Assembly: GCF_900105255.1 (NCBI RefSeq)
Contig: NZ_LT629763.1
Location: forward strand, 2,790,001-2,854,000
Direction of reading: 5' to 3'
Source: Halopseudomonas sabulinigri
Lineage (GTDB): Bacteria; Pseudomonadota; Gammaproteobacteria; Pseudomonadales; Pseudomonadaceae
DNA length: 64,000 nt
The notes under the pieces were generated by a model. The model worked only from the letters and a program-made list of their open reading frames with translations. It was not told the DNA's origin and did not search any database. Below, piece after piece: positions 8,992-19,600 of this stretch. Positions within the stretch are counted from its first letter, which is position 1, and each line of letters opens with the position of its first letter. Made by a program: the position numbers and the translations under genes.

Positions 8992-9006
8992 TGATAATCA
9001 AAATCA
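8992..9006. promoter_or_regulatory. Fur box upstream of the siderophore biosynthesis operon
   Basis: TGATAATCAAAATCA matches the 7-1-7 Fur motif (TGATAATnATTATCA) except for two bases in the right half. Its flanks AATGAT and ATCATT are symmetric. It ends 14 bases before the ribosome site of the first biosynthetic gene. Iron repression is expected. Confidence 0.75.
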
Positions 9007-9019
9007 TTTGAATTCGCGA

Positions 9020-9027
9020 AGGAGGTG
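9020..9027 (+). promoter_or_regulatory. Ribosome binding site fixing a GTG start
   Basis: AAGGAGGT, close to a perfect anti-Shine-Dalgarno match, lies 4 bases before GTG 9032. The open frame begins with TTG at 9008, but that start has the Fur box, not a ribosome site, in front of it. Confidence 0.7.
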
Positions 9028-9031
9028 GGCA

Positions 9032-10207
9032 GTGAGATCACTGATCAGGGAGCATGACCAGGCCCTTGGCGCGCTGGAGCCAGGAGCAGCCGAGTTCTGT
9101 TTCCGTTCGCCGCATGGCAGTGTGCGCGCCAGCGGAATGTTTCAGCGCATTACCACGGCGGCGGCGCCCGATGGTGCGGCCTTGCAGGCACAGGTAACTT
9201 CGGCCTTGGCCGAGGCGCGGGCGGCAGGGCAGTCGCGGCCTCTGGTGGTGGGCGCCATACCCTTCGATACACGCACGCCCTCCTGCCTTTACGTGCCACA
9301 GCAGGTTACCCGCTATGCGCGCAGTGACTCTCGGGTGCGCATGGCACCGATCAGCGCCGGGCGCCTGCTGGTGCGGCGCAACCTGCCGGAAGAGGCGCGG
9401 TTCAAGCAGGCGGTTGGCGAGGCGGTTGCCGCCTGTCGGCAGGGCGCGCTGGACAAGGTGGTGCTCTCGCGCTTGCTCGAACTGGAGTTTGACAGCGCGC
9501 CGCAAACCGCTGCGGTTTACAGCCGTCTGCAGCAGCTGAATCCCGAGGCGTATCACTTCTCCCTGCCGCTGCCCTGTGGCGGACATCTGATTGGCGCCAG
9601 CCCGGAACTCTTGCTGCGCAAGCAAGACAACCAGTTTATGAGCAATCCGCTCGCCGGCTCGGCGCGGCGCGAGCTGGAGGCGGTAGCTGACCGCCGTGTT
9701 GCCACGCAGCTGGTGGCCTCGGCCAAGGATCGTCATGAGCATCGGCTGGTGATTGAGCAGATGCAGCGCCAGTTGGCTCCGTTGTGCAGGTTTTTGCAGG
9801 TGCCATCGGCGCCGGACCTGCTGCCGACCACGCGGCTGTGGCACCTTTCCACACGGATCGAAGGCGAGTTGCAAGCGCCTTTGAGTGCGCTGCAGTTGGC
9901 CTGTCAGCTGCATCCCACTCCGGCGCTCTGCGGTTACCCGACGGCGCAGGCACGCCAGCTGATCGCAGCGCTGGAGCCGTTTGACCGTGGCCTGTTCGGC
10001 GGCATCGTCGGCTGGGCGGACGATCAGGGTAATGGCGAGTGGGTGGTGGTGATTCGTTGCGGCATCATCAGTGGCCGCCAGGTAAGGCTGTTTGCCGGTG
10101 CCGGGCTGGTGGAAGCCTCCTGCCCGCAGGCCGAATGGGCCGAAACCGGCGTCAAGCTGGGCACCATGCTCAACGCCTTCGGGCTGGATACGGAGGCCAC
10201 GGCATGA
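9032..10207 (+). CDS. dhbC: Isochorismate synthase (DhbC/EntC/AmoC-like)
   Basis: The protein is 391 residues with a chorismate-binding domain in the C-terminal two thirds. Characteristic segments are [43 protein letters not shown] and FGGIVGWAD. It converts chorismate to isochorismate, the first step to 2,3-dihydroxybenzoate. It opens a seven-gene operon in which the genes overlap or nearly touch; its TGA overlaps the next ATG. The Fur box just upstream indicates iron control. Menaquinone or salicylate isochorismate synthases are the alternatives, but the adjacent DHB genes decide for this role. Confidence 0.92.
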   Translation: MRSLIREHDQALGALEPGAAEFCFRSPHGSVRASGMFQRITTAAAPDGAALQAQVTSALAEARAAGQSRPLVVGAIPFDTRTPSCLYVPQQVTRYARSDSRVRMAPISAGRLLVRRNLPEEARFKQAVGEAVAACRQGALDKVVLSRLLELEFDSAPQTAAVYSRLQQLNPEAYHFSLPLPCGGHLIGASPELLLRKQDNQFMSNPLAGSARRELEAVADRRVATQLVASAKDRHEHRLVIEQMQRQLAPLCRFLQVPSAPDLLPTTRLWHLSTRIEGELQAPLSALQLACQLHPTPALCGYPTAQARQLIAALEPFDRGLFGGIVGWADDQGNGEWVVVIRCGIISGRQVRLFAGAGLVEASCPQAEWAETGVKLGTMLNAFGLDTEATA

Positions 10208-11826
10208 GCATTCCTTTTACACCCTGGCCGGCTGACCTGGCCGCGCGCTACCGCGCTGCCGGTTACTGGAGCGGCGAGCCCCTGACGCGGGTAATAAGCC
10301 GCCATCTGCCGGAGCAGGGCGATCGCATTGCGCTGATCTGCGGCGCACGTCAGTTCAGTTACCGCGAGCTGGATCAGCTCAGCGATCGCCTGGCGGTGCG
10401 CCTGACGGCCAGCGGGCTGGCCTGCGGTGACCGCGCGCTGGTGCAGCTGCCGAACATCGCCGAGTTCTATCTGGTGTTTCTGGCGCTGCTGAAAATGGGC
10501 GTGGCGCCGGTCAATGCGCTGTTCAGCCATAACCGGCTGGAACTGCAGGCCTATGCCGAGCAGATTCGCCCGCGCCTGTTTATCGGTTCACGGGCGCACG
10601 CATTGCTGGCCGATGACGACTTTCTGCAGTCGCTGCAGCAGCAGGTGCCCGAGCTGCAAATCCTGCTGATGCTAGCCGATAGCGACCCGGAGCGGGATTT
10701 GCAGCAGTGGTTCCAGAGCGCGCCGCAAGCGCAGGCGCTTGCGGCGAGCGCCGCCGATCAAGTGGCGTTCTTCCAACTCTCGGGTGGCAGTACCGGCACC
10801 CCCAAGCTGATTCCGCGCACCCACGATGACTACTACTACAGCGTGCGCCGCAGCGCAGAGATCTGCGCCTTGGGGCCAGAGACCCGCTACCTTTGCGCCT
10901 TGCCGGCGGCGCACAACTTTCCACTCAGTTCACCGGGCGCGCTGGGCGTGTTCCACGCCGGCGGCAGCGTTGTGCTGGCAAGCGACCCCGGCGCCACCAC
11001 CTGCTTCCCGCTGATCCACCGCCATCAGGTCAGCATGACCTCACTGGTGCCACCGGCGGTCTCACTGTGGCTGCAGGCAGCACCGGGTTACCGCCATGAG
11101 CTGGCCAGCCTGCAACTCTTGCAGGTGGGTGGCGCCAAGCTGCCGGAAGCGCTGGCAAGGCGCATTGAGCCAGAACTGGGCTGCCGTTTGCAGCAGGTAT
11201 TCGGCATGGCCGAAGGCTTGGTCAACTACACCCGCCTGGACGACAGCGATGCCAAGGTAATGCTCACCCAGGGTTGCCCGATGAGCGCAGACGACGAGGT
11301 GCGCGTGGTAGACCCTGAGGGCAACCCGGTGGCCGCAGGGCAAACCGGCGCACTGCTGACCCGCGGCCCCTACACCTTTCGCGGTTACTTCCAGAGCCCC
11401 CGGCATAACGCCGAGGTGTTTGACGCCGAGGGGTTTTACCGCTCCGGTGATCTGGTGCAGCAGGATGCCGACGGTTACCTCACCGTGGTCGGCCGTCTCA
11501 AGGATCAGATCAACCGCGGCGGCGAGAAGATCGCCGCCGAAGAGGTAGAGGGGCAGTTGCTGCGCCACCCGGACATTTTGCAGGCAGCGCTGGTTTCCAT
11601 GCCGGATGCGGCGCTGGGCGAGAAGAGCTGCGCCTTCATTGTCGCAACCAATCCGGGTCTCAAGCCGCTGACGTTGCGCAAGTACTTGCGCACTCGGGGC
11701 GTGGCGGACTTCAAATTGCCCGACCGCTTCGAGTTGATCGACGTACTGCCCTACACCGCCGTGGGCAAGATCGACAAGCTGCGCCTGCGCCAGCGTATCG
11801 CCCACCAATTGCAGACTCCTGCCTGA
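10204..11826 (+). CDS. dhbE: 2,3-dihydroxybenzoate-AMP ligase (DhbE/EntE/AmoE-like)
   Basis: The protein is 540 residues, full length for stand-alone aryl acid adenylating enzymes. It has the phosphate-binding loop [16 protein letters not shown], the aryl-acid pocket [11 protein letters not shown], the [14 protein letters not shown] core, RSGDLVQ and the C-terminal catalytic Lys in [12 protein letters not shown]. It activates 2,3-dihydroxybenzoate with ATP and loads it on the aryl carrier domain of the neighbouring DhbB. The Asn in AHNF is the residue that in DhbE favours 2,3-DHB. The start overlaps the dhbC stop (ATGA). Confidence 0.93.
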   Translation: MSIPFTPWPADLAARYRAAGYWSGEPLTRVISRHLPEQGDRIALICGARQFSYRELDQLSDRLAVRLTASGLACGDRALVQLPNIAEFYLVFLALLKMGVAPVNALFSHNRLELQAYAEQIRPRLFIGSRAHALLADDDFLQSLQQQVPELQILLMLADSDPERDLQQWFQSAPQAQALAASAADQVAFFQLSGGSTGTPKLIPRTHDDYYYSVRRSAEICALGPETRYLCALPAAHNFPLSSPGALGVFHAGGSVVLASDPGATTCFPLIHRHQVSMTSLVPPAVSLWLQAAPGYRHELASLQLLQVGGAKLPEALARRIEPELGCRLQQVFGMAEGLVNYTRLDDSDAKVMLTQGCPMSADDEVRVVDPEGNPVAAGQTGALLTRGPYTFRGYFQSPRHNAEVFDAEGFYRSGDLVQQDADGYLTVVGRLKDQINRGGEKIAAEEVEGQLLRHPDILQAALVSMPDAALGEKSCAFIVATNPGLKPLTLRKYLRTRGVADFKLPDRFELIDVLPYTAVGKIDKLRLRQRIAHQLQTPA

Positions 11827-11840
11827 TCGAGGACCGACCT

Positions 11841-12725
11841 ATGGCCATTCCTTCCCTGACCTCTTACGCAATGCCCGCCGACTGGGCGCCAAACAAGGTG
11901 CAATGGCAGCTTGATCCGGCGCGGGCGGTGCTGTTGATTCACGATATGCAGGACTACTTCGTCGGCTTTTACGGCGCCGAGAGCGCGCTGATGAGCGCCG
12001 TGATCAAGCGCCTTGTGGCGGTGCGGGCCCAGTGCAAGGCGCTGGGCATTCCGGTGATTTACACCGCGCAGCCCACCGCGCAAAGCGACGCCGACCGCGC
12101 TCTGCTCAACGACATGTGGGGGCCAGGGCTGAACCAGCACCCCGAGCTGCAGCAGGTCGTTGCCGCGCTGGCGCCGGAGGCTGGCGATACCGTGCTGGTG
12201 AAGTGGCGTTACAGCGCCTTTCAGCGCTCGCCCTTGCAGCAGATGCTGCAGGAGCTGGGCCGGGATCAGCTGGTTATTGGCGGCATCTACGGCCATATCG
12301 GTTGCCTTATGACCGCCTGCGACGCCTTTATGCGCGACATTCAGCCCTTCATGCTGGCCGATGGCATCGCCGACTTTTCCGCCGCCGAGCACCAGATGGC
12401 GCTGGACTACGTGGCCGGGCGCTGTGGCAAGGTGGTGCCCTGCGCCGAGGTGCTGGCGCTGGGTCGCCAGCCGACGCCTGCGGCCTTGAGCAAGGCGGCC
12501 TTGCAGGCGCGCCTGTTGAGCTATATCGACCTGGATGAAGACGATGAGCCCTTTGATCCGGACGAGAATCTGGTGGATTACGGTCTGGATTCGGTACGCA
12601 TCATGGAGCTGCTGACCGAATGGCGCAGCCAGGGTATCGAGCTGAGCTTTGTCGATCTGGGCAAGAATCCGAGTCTCAACGCCTGGTGGGCGCTGATTGA
12701 GGCGCAACTGGAGCAGGCAGCATGA
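11841..12725 (+). CDS. dhbB: Isochorismatase / aryl carrier protein (DhbB/EntB/AmoB-like)
   Basis: The protein is 294 residues with two domains. The N-terminal isochorismatase (about 1-205) has [22 protein letters not shown] and the [13 protein letters not shown]-type segment (here [13 protein letters not shown]). The C-terminal aryl carrier domain (about 215-290) has the phosphopantetheine Ser251 in [13 protein letters not shown]. It hydrolyses isochorismate to 2,3-dihydro-2,3-dihydroxybenzoate and carries activated DHB to the first NRPS. The start follows dhbE by 14 bases; the end overlaps the NRPS start by 4. Confidence 0.94.
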   Translation: MAIPSLTSYAMPADWAPNKVQWQLDPARAVLLIHDMQDYFVGFYGAESALMSAVIKRLVAVRAQCKALGIPVIYTAQPTAQSDADRALLNDMWGPGLNQHPELQQVVAALAPEAGDTVLVKWRYSAFQRSPLQQMLQELGRDQLVIGGIYGHIGCLMTACDAFMRDIQPFMLADGIADFSAAEHQMALDYVAGRCGKVVPCAEVLALGRQPTPAALSKAALQARLLSYIDLDEDDEPFDPDENLVDYGLDSVRIMELLTEWRSQGIELSFVDLGKNPSLNAWWALIEAQLEQAA

Positions 12726-15700
12726 TGCCGCTCAACGCAGCTCAGCAAGGGCTCTGGTCGGGCCATGTGCTGAACGACGACAAGGCGCTGTTCAACACCG
12801 CCGAGTGTATTGCCTTCAGCGGCAAGGTGCAGGCCGGCAAGCTGGTCAGTGCCATTGAGCAGGCGGTGAGCGAGTGCGAGACGCTGGCCGGCTGCTTTGT
12901 GCAGCAGGGCGAGCAGGTGCATTTTCAGCCACGCACGTTGCCGGTGGGTGTACGGCGCCTGGCGTTGTCGCAGCTCGATGCGGCCGAGACGCCAGAGCAG
13001 CAGGTGCGACACTGGGCGCTGCGTGACCTGCGCACGCCCTTCGATCTGGAGGCGGAGCTGCCTTGCCGCTTTGCCCTGCTGGAAGGTGAGCAGCAGGATT
13101 TTCTCTACAGCTGCGTGCACCACATCGCACTGGACGGCTTTGGCACCACGCTGCTGTTTCAGCGCATCGCAGCCATTTACAGCGCGCTCTGCGCCGATCA
13201 GCCGGTTCCGCCAGCCGGCTTTGGCAACTACGCCGCAGTATTGGCGGAAGAAAACCAGCGCGAAGCGGACGGCAGCCTCGCTGCTGCGCGCGACTACTGG
13301 CAGCAGACGCTGGCCGAGCTGCCGCAAGCAGCGTCCTTCAGCGCCGAACGTGCGCCCATCGCGGCGGATTTTGTGCGCAGCAGCATCAGCGTCCCTACAG
13401 GGCTGTGGCAACGCATGAACACCTTTGCCAATGACAATCGCCTGGGTTGGGCCGATCTCTTGCTGGCCGGTCTTGGTGTGCAACTACAGATGCGCTCGGA
13501 CAGCCGCGCACCGGTATTGGGCTTGATGGTGATGAACCGCATCGGCTCGGCCGCACTGGATGTGCCCTGCATGCAGATGAACATTGCGCCGCTGGCGCTG
13601 CCGGCGCACGGCGAGCACGATCTGCTGGCCTGCGCCAAGCAGGTGGTCAAGGCCAAGCGCAGCATGCGCAAGCACCAGCACTATCGCTACGAAGCCCTGC
13701 GCCGGGATCTGGGCCGGGTGGGCGGCGAGCAGCGCCTGTTTGGCCCGCTGGTGAACATCATGCCGTTCGACCACGCACTGCAATACGCCGACCTCAGTGC
13801 CCGCACGCTCAATCTCAGTGCTGGCCCGGTCGAGGATCTGACCATTGAAGTGCGCATTGGCGCAGAGGGCGTGGCGCAGCTGGATTACGACGCCAATCCC
13901 GGCTGTTATTCGGCGTCGCAGCTGCAGGATTTGCAGCAACAGCTGTTTGCCTTGCTTGGCGAGTGGCTGGCGGCGCCGCAGCTCACGCGCGATGAATTGC
14001 AGCAGCAACAGCTCGGTGTAGCGCGCCAGCAGGCCTTGCTCGGGGCGCCAGAGGCAGAAAGGCAGGCGCTGCCGGCGGCGGGTTGCGTGCTTGCCGCCAT
14101 TCGCGCCCAGGCCGCGCAGCAGCCGCAAGCGCTGGCGCTGTGTCAGGGGCAGCAGCAATACAGCTATGAGCAACTGCAAACTGCGATAGAGCAGACCGCT
14201 GCCGCACTGCAAGGCGCCGGTTTCAGCAGCGGCCAGCGCCTGGGTGTGATGCTGCAACGCAGCCCGCAGGCAATAGTCGTGCAACTGGCGGCACTGGCGC
14301 TGGGTGGCGTGTATGTGCCGCTGGACGCCGAGCAGCCAGCCGAGCGTCAACAACACATTCTGCGTAGCGCCGAGCTGGCCGGTATTGTTACCGAGGCTGC
14401 GTATCGGCACCGCCTGCTGCCGCTGTTCAGCGGTCCGCTATTGCTGGCCGGCGAGCTGCAGTCACAGGGGCGTTGTTTCCAGCCGGCCAGCGGCGAGGCG
14501 GCGGCCTATCTGATGTTTACCTCCGGCTCTACCGGGTTGCCCAAGGGCGTGCAGATCAGCCATCGTGCGCTGGCGCACTTCACCGCTGCGGCCCGCCAGC
14601 GCTACGCTGTGCAGGCTGGTGACCGGGTGCTGCAATTTGCGCCGTTCAATTTTGACGCCAGCATCGAAGAGGTGTTTGTCACCCTCACGGCCGGCGGCAC
14701 GCTGGTGCTGCGTACCGATGCCATGCTGCAGTCGATGGCGGCCTTCACCGACGCTCTGTGCGAACAGAACATTCAGCTGCTCGACCTGCCCACCGCCTTC
14801 TGGAACGAGTGGGTGGTGGCGCTCGCCAGCGGTCAGGTGCAGCTGCCAGCGGGCCTGCGTACGGTCATCATTGGCGGCGAAGCCGTGTATCCGCAGCAAC
14901 TGACGCAATGGCAGCAACAGGGTCGCGCGGATATTCGCCTGATCAACACCTACGGCCCGACCGAAGCGACCGTGGTGGCCAGCAGTTGTGAGCTGCAGCA
15001 ACGGCATGCCGGGCTTGAGCAGCTGCCGATTGGCCTACCGCTGGCCGGTACCGGCGCGCTGATTCTTGGCGCCGGCGACCATCCGGCCAGTGAAGGCGAG
15101 CTGGTGCTCTGCGGGCCACAGTTGGCCAGCGGTTATCTGGGTGAGGCGCCGGGCGGTTTTGCCCACTTGCGCATCGGCAGCGAAAACCGGCCGGTGTATC
15201 GCACCGGTGATCGGGTACGGCTGGAGGACGGCCAGCTGGTCTATCTGGGCCGGCAGGACAACGAATTCAAGATTAGCGGTTACCGGATTCAGCCTGGTGA
15301 GGTAGAGGCGCAATTGCTGACCCTGCACGGCATCGACGAGGCCTGCGTGCAAGGCGTGGTGTACGGCAGCGGCGTGCGGCGCCTGGTGGCCTTCGTCGCG
15401 GGCACGCTCAGCGATGCCCGCAGCATCAAGCGCCAACTGGCCGAGCGCCTGCCGGCAGCGATGGTGCCCACCGACTATCAGCATTACCCCAGCTTGCCGC
15501 GCACCGGGTCCGGCAAGTTCGACCGCAAGCGGCTGCTGGCCCAATACCAGCGCATCGAGCAGGGCAGTGAGCTCAGCGGCGAGCTGGAAAACCGCGTGGC
15601 GGCCATCTGGCAGCAGATCCTGGGTGTCGGCCGGATTGGCGCGCAAGACAACTTCTTCGAACTCGGAGGGCAGTCGTTGCAGACCATCCAGATCGTCAAC

Positions 15701-15832
15701 CGGCTGGCAGCCGAGTTTGCCACCACGGTGAAGGTTTCGGACGTCTTCGACCACCCGCGTCTGCAGGACTTCTGCGGTTTTCTGGATGGCCGCCTGAGCG
15801 CCGCCGAGGAAAGTGTGGAGATGGTCTGGTGA
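12722..15832 (+). CDS. amoF: Nonribosomal peptide synthetase, C-A-T, predicted lysine (AmoF-like)
   Basis: The protein is 1036 residues. A condensation domain occupies about 1-425, with the active motif HHIALDG at 133-139. An adenylation domain follows at about 450-945 ([12 protein letters not shown] from 598, [32 protein letters not shown]). The carrier domain ends the protein, with Ser985 in [11 protein letters not shown]. There is no thioesterase, unlike EntF. Aligning the pocket by eye to GrsA gives DAEDIGTVV(K). The acidic residues at 239 and 278 suit a basic side chain, and the pattern resembles the bacitracin Lys code DAESIGSVCK. The C domain should join DHB to Lys. It overlaps both neighbours, so it is translationally coupled. 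The symbol rests on locus order. Confidence 0.85.
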   Translation: MMPLNAAQQGLWSGHVLNDDKALFNTAECIAFSGKVQAGKLVSAIEQAVSECETLAGCFVQQGEQVHFQPRTLPVGVRRLALSQLDAAETPEQQVRHWALRDLRTPFDLEAELPCRFALLEGEQQDFLYSCVHHIALDGFGTTLLFQRIAAIYSALCADQPVPPAGFGNYAAVLAEENQREADGSLAAARDYWQQTLAELPQAASFSAERAPIAADFVRSSISVPTGLWQRMNTFANDNRLGWADLLLAGLGVQLQMRSDSRAPVLGLMVMNRIGSAALDVPCMQMNIAPLALPAHGEHDLLACAKQVVKAKRSMRKHQHYRYEALRRDLGRVGGEQRLFGPLVNIMPFDHALQYADLSARTLNLSAGPVEDLTIEVRIGAEGVAQLDYDANPGCYSASQLQDLQQQLFALLGEWLAAPQLTRDELQQQQLGVARQQALLGAPEAERQALPAAGCVLAAIRAQAAQQPQALALCQGQQQYSYEQLQTAIEQTAAALQGAGFSSGQRLGVMLQRSPQAIVVQLAALALGGVYVPLDAEQPAERQQHILRSAELAGIVTEAAYRHRLLPLFSGPLLLAGELQSQGRCFQPASGEAAAYLMFTSGSTGLPKGVQISHRALAHFTAAARQRYAVQAGDRVLQFAPFNFDASIEEVFVTLTAGGTLVLRTDAMLQSMAAFTDALCEQNIQLLDLPTAFWNEWVVALASGQVQLPAGLRTVIIGGEAVYPQQLTQWQQQGRADIRLINTYGPTEATVVASSCELQQRHAGLEQLPIGLPLAGTGALILGAGDHPASEGELVLCGPQLASGYLGEAPGGFAHLRIGSENRPVYRTGDRVRLEDGQLVYLGRQDNEFKISGYRIQPGEVEAQLLTLHGIDEACVQGVVYGSGVRRLVAFVAGTLSDARSIKRQLAERLPAAMVPTDYQHYPSLPRTGSGKFDRKRLLAQYQRIEQGSELSGELENRVAAIWQQILGVGRIGAQDNFFELGGQSLQTIQIVNRLAAEFATTVKVSDVFDHPRLQDFCGFLDGRLSAAEESVEMVW

Positions 15833-16602
15833 GCGCCGCAGATCGTGCGGGCGGGCTGGATTTCAGCGCTAAACAGGTGTGGGTCACCGGCGCCGGCCGC
15901 GGCATTGGCCGGGCGATTGCCGAGCGCTTTGCCGAGCAGGGCGCGCAGGTGTTGGGGCTGGATTTGGCGTTTGCCGAAGGGCCCTGCAGCTTTGCCTGCG
16001 CGCAGCTCGACATCGGCGATGCCGCCGCGGTACAGCGGGCGGTGCAGCATTGGCTAGTCGAGGGCGGGCAGGTGGATGTGTTGATCAACGCTGCCGGCGT
16101 GCTGCGTCTGGGGCTGACCGAAGCGCTCAGTCTGGACGACTGGGATCAATGTCTGCGGGTCAACGCCTCCGGGCCCTTTTACCTGCTGCGTGAGCTGATT
16201 CCGCAGTTCAAGGCGCGGCGCAGCGGCGCGATTGTCAGCGTCAGTTCCAACGCAGCGCATGTGCCGCGCATGCAGATGGCCGCCTATGCCGCGTCCAAGG
16301 CGGCGCTCAGCAGCCTGACCAAGAGCGCCGGCCTGGAGCTGGCGAGCTATGGCGTGCGCTGCAACCTGGTCTCGCCCGGCTCGACCGATACGCCGATGCT
16401 GCGCGGCATGTGGCAGAACGCCGATGGCGCTGCGCAGACCATCGCCGGCCAGCCGGCGCAATTCAAGCTGGGCATTCCGCTGGGCAAGCTCGCCAGCGCA
16501 GCAGAAGTCGCCGACAGCGTACTTTTTCTGGCCTCCGACCTGGCCAGCCATATCACCCTGCAGGACATCGTAGTGGACGGCGGCGCCACACTCTCCTGCT
16601 AA
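15829..16602 (+). CDS. dhbA: 2,3-dihydro-2,3-dihydroxybenzoate dehydrogenase (DhbA/EntA/AmoA-like)
   Basis: The protein is 257 residues and a classical short-chain dehydrogenase. It has the NAD-binding [18 protein letters not shown] in the central part, Ser in VSVSSNAAH and catalytic Tyr/Lys in [10 protein letters not shown]. It oxidises the isochorismatase product to 2,3-dihydroxybenzoate. The GTG start at 15829 overlaps the NRPS stop (GTGA). Its position between the two NRPS genes, instead of next to dhbB as in ent or dhb loci, is one reason for comparing this locus with amoCEBFAGH. Confidence 0.92.
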   Translation: MSAADRAGGLDFSAKQVWVTGAGRGIGRAIAERFAEQGAQVLGLDLAFAEGPCSFACAQLDIGDAAAVQRAVQHWLVEGGQVDVLINAAGVLRLGLTEALSLDDWDQCLRVNASGPFYLLRELIPQFKARRSGAIVSVSSNAAHVPRMQMAAYAASKAALSSLTKSAGLELASYGVRCNLVSPGSTDTPMLRGMWQNADGAAQTIAGQPAQFKLGIPLGKLASAAEVADSVLFLASDLASHITLQDIVVDGGATLSC

Positions 16603-16638
16603 ACCCTGGCCTGCCCAGCGCGCCACCCGAGGAAGCCA

Positions 16639-19600
16639 ATGAACGACATGATCGGACTGTTGCAGCAACTGGAACGCCAAGGCGTCAGGCTGGCGCTGAA
16701 TGCGCAGGGCCAGTTGATTTCGCAATCCAGCAAGGAAGCGGTCACGCCCGCCATCGGTCAACAGATTCGCGAACACAAGGACGCGCTGGTGGCCTGCCTG
16801 CAGGCGCGGCAGCAATTCACCGCAGCGATTCAGCCACAGGGGCAGGATTGCGGGCCGCTGTCGTCGTCACAGAGCGGTTTGTGGTTTATCGAGCAATACG
16901 AGGAAAGTTCGCATCTGTACAACATGCCGGTGTACTTCCGGCTGATCGGAGAGCTGGATGAGGCGGCATTGGAATATGCCTTCGATCAGCTGTTCCAGCG
17001 TCACGCCAGCCTGCGCACGCGCTTTGTGCGCAACGCCGAGGGCAAGGGCGAGCAACAGATTCTGCCGCATCAGCCGTTCCGGCTGCAGCGCGAGGACCTC
17101 AGTGCCCTGCCGCCGGCAGCGCGCGAACAGGCGGTGGCCGAGCGAGTGCGTGCGGAAATCAACCGCCCCTTCGATCTCACCAGTGGTCAGTTGACCCGGG
17201 TGCAATTGCTCAAGCTCGGCGCGCGGGAACAACTATTGCTGCTGACGCAGCATCACATCATTTCCGATGGCTGGTCGATCAAGAACCTGTTTGCCGACCT
17301 CAAGCCCGCATTTCTGGCATACCAGAACCGTCAGCCGGCCAGCTGGCAGCCCATGTCCTTGAGCTATATCGATTACGCCCGCTGGTTCAATTCCAGTCTG
17401 TTCCTGGATTATCACCAGCAGTTCAAGGCGTTTTGGGTCGAGCGGCTGGCGGGCATCCCCGAAGTACATGGCCTGCCGTTGGACAAACCGCGCCCGGCCC
17501 ATCAGGACAACGGCGGCGAGCTGGTGTTTTCGGCGATTGATGAAAACCTCTGGGCGGGCTTCAAGCAACTCTGCCAGCGCCACAACACCTCGGCCTTTAT
17601 CGGCCTGCACGCGCTGTTTGCACTGCTGATTGCGCGGCTCAGTGGCGAGCGCGATATCGTCATCGGCACGCCGCTGGCCTATCGCGAGCGGCCCGACATC
17701 GAAGCCATGCTCGGTTTTTTCGTCAACACCCTGGTGCTGCGCACCCAGCTGGGCGATAGCCAGAGTTTCAGCGCCTATCTGCAGGCGTGCCGCGAGCAGG
17801 ATCTGGCGGCCTTTGACCATCAGCTTTACCGCTTCGAGGCGCTCAGCGAAGCGCTGGGCACCGACCGCACCACCGCCATCAACCCGATCTTCCAGATCAT
17901 GCTGGTGTATCAGGCCAAGGTGGATTTCAACGACCTGATACCCGGTTGCGATGCGGTGGAGGAGACCTCGCCGGTGTTGCCTGCCAAGACCGACATTTCG
18001 GTCAAGGTGACCGAGCTGATGGATCAGGTGCGGGTCGATTGGCTGTTTGCCACGGCGCTGTTCGAGCGCGCGACCGTACAGGCCTGGGCCGACCGCCTGC
18101 TGCATTTGCTGCAGGCGGTGGTCGAGGCGCCCGAGCAGGATATCTGGCAACTGCCGTTGGCCGCCACGCCGCTGCCAGCGCTGCCCCAGCCGCATTACCC
18201 GGATACGCGCACGGCCACTGATCTGATCGAGCACGCAGCGCAGTGTTATCCACATCATCCGGCGGTGCGCGTGGGCGAGCAGAGTATGAGCTACGCCGAG
18301 CTGGATCAGCGGGCGAATCAGCTGGCCCACTGGCTGCTGGCGCAGGGCGTAACGCCGGGCACGCCTATCGGCATTCTGGCGCAGCGCGATATAGCCTTTG
18401 CCCCGGCGCTGCTGGCGATCTGGAAAACCGGCGCCGCCTATGTGCCGCTGGACCCGGCCTACCCGGCGCAGCGGCTGGCACACATCATGACCGACACGCA
18501 AATGCGCTGGGTGCTTGGCGGGCCGCAGCCGCAGGCGCTGAGCCTGCCGGCTGGCGTGCGTTATCTGAACATCCGCAATAGCGCGCTGGCCGCTGAGCTG
18601 CCGCGCAGCGCACCGGTCATCGAGCGCGATCCGCAGCAACTGGCGCAGGTGATTTACACCTCCGGCTCGACCGGCTTGCCCAAGGGCGTGATGATTGAGC
18701 ATGGCGCCCTGGTCAACCTGCTGCGCGACCACGCCGAACGCCTCGACTTCGGCGCCGCGAATGGCATGTTCAACTGCATGTCGCTGGCTTTCGATGCCGG
18801 CAATATGGCCGCACTGCTACCGCTCAGCACCGGCGGCGCGCTGGTGTTGGGTGAGCCGACCGCGGACCTGCTGGAGCAGGCCGAAGCCGCGCGCAGCAGC
18901 CACATGATTCTGCCGGTCGCCTTGCTGGCCAATCTGGCGCCGCCGGCCGAGACGAGCCTGAGCGCCATCGGCTTTGGCGGCGAGGCCTGTCCGCCTGCGC
19001 TGGTCGAGCGCTGGGGCGAGCGGGTAGCGCTGCACAACATGTATGGGCCGACTGAATGCACCGTGACCGCACTGTGCGCGCGGTTGCAGCCGGGCCGCCC
19101 GGTCACCATCGGCCAGCCGATCAGCGGCATGCAGGCGCTGATCCTCGACGAGCTGGGCAATCTCTGCGCGCCCGGCGTGCCCGGCGAACTCTGCCTGACC
19201 GGGCTGGGCCTGGCGCGGGGTTATCTCAACCTGCCACAGCGTAGCGCCGAGGCATTCTGCCAGCGCTCGCTGCAGGGCCAGACGGTGCGCTACTACCGCA
19301 CGGGCGACCGGGCACGGCAACTGGCCAACGGTGATTACCAGTACCTTGGCCGGCTGGATGAGCAGGTCAAGCTGCGCGGATACCGTATTGAACCGGGTGA
19401 GATCGAGGCGCAATTGGCGCAGGTAGCGCCGGCGCTGCAGCAGGTGCGCGTTGGCGTGGCCCAGTTGGGCGCCAGTCAGCAGCTGGTGGCGTACGCCACC
19501 CTACGCCCTGGTGAGCCGGCGCCGCAGACCGATGAGGTATTGCAGCTGGCAGCCGCCCGATTGCCGGAATTCATGCTGCCGAGCCGGCTGATCCTCTTGG

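Noticed and set aside
8762-9031. Mobile-element edge or att site beside the siderophore locus
   Set aside because: I found no transposase, integrase, tRNA or matching direct repeats at either edge (8762-9031 or 32251-32421); only Fur-like sites and the crc terminator.
17233-18732. A 499-codon open frame antisense to AmoG
   Set aside because: It lies wholly inside the NRPS gene, is Gln/Arg-rich low-complexity translation and has no ribosome site or family sequence. It is a shadow of GC-rich third positions.
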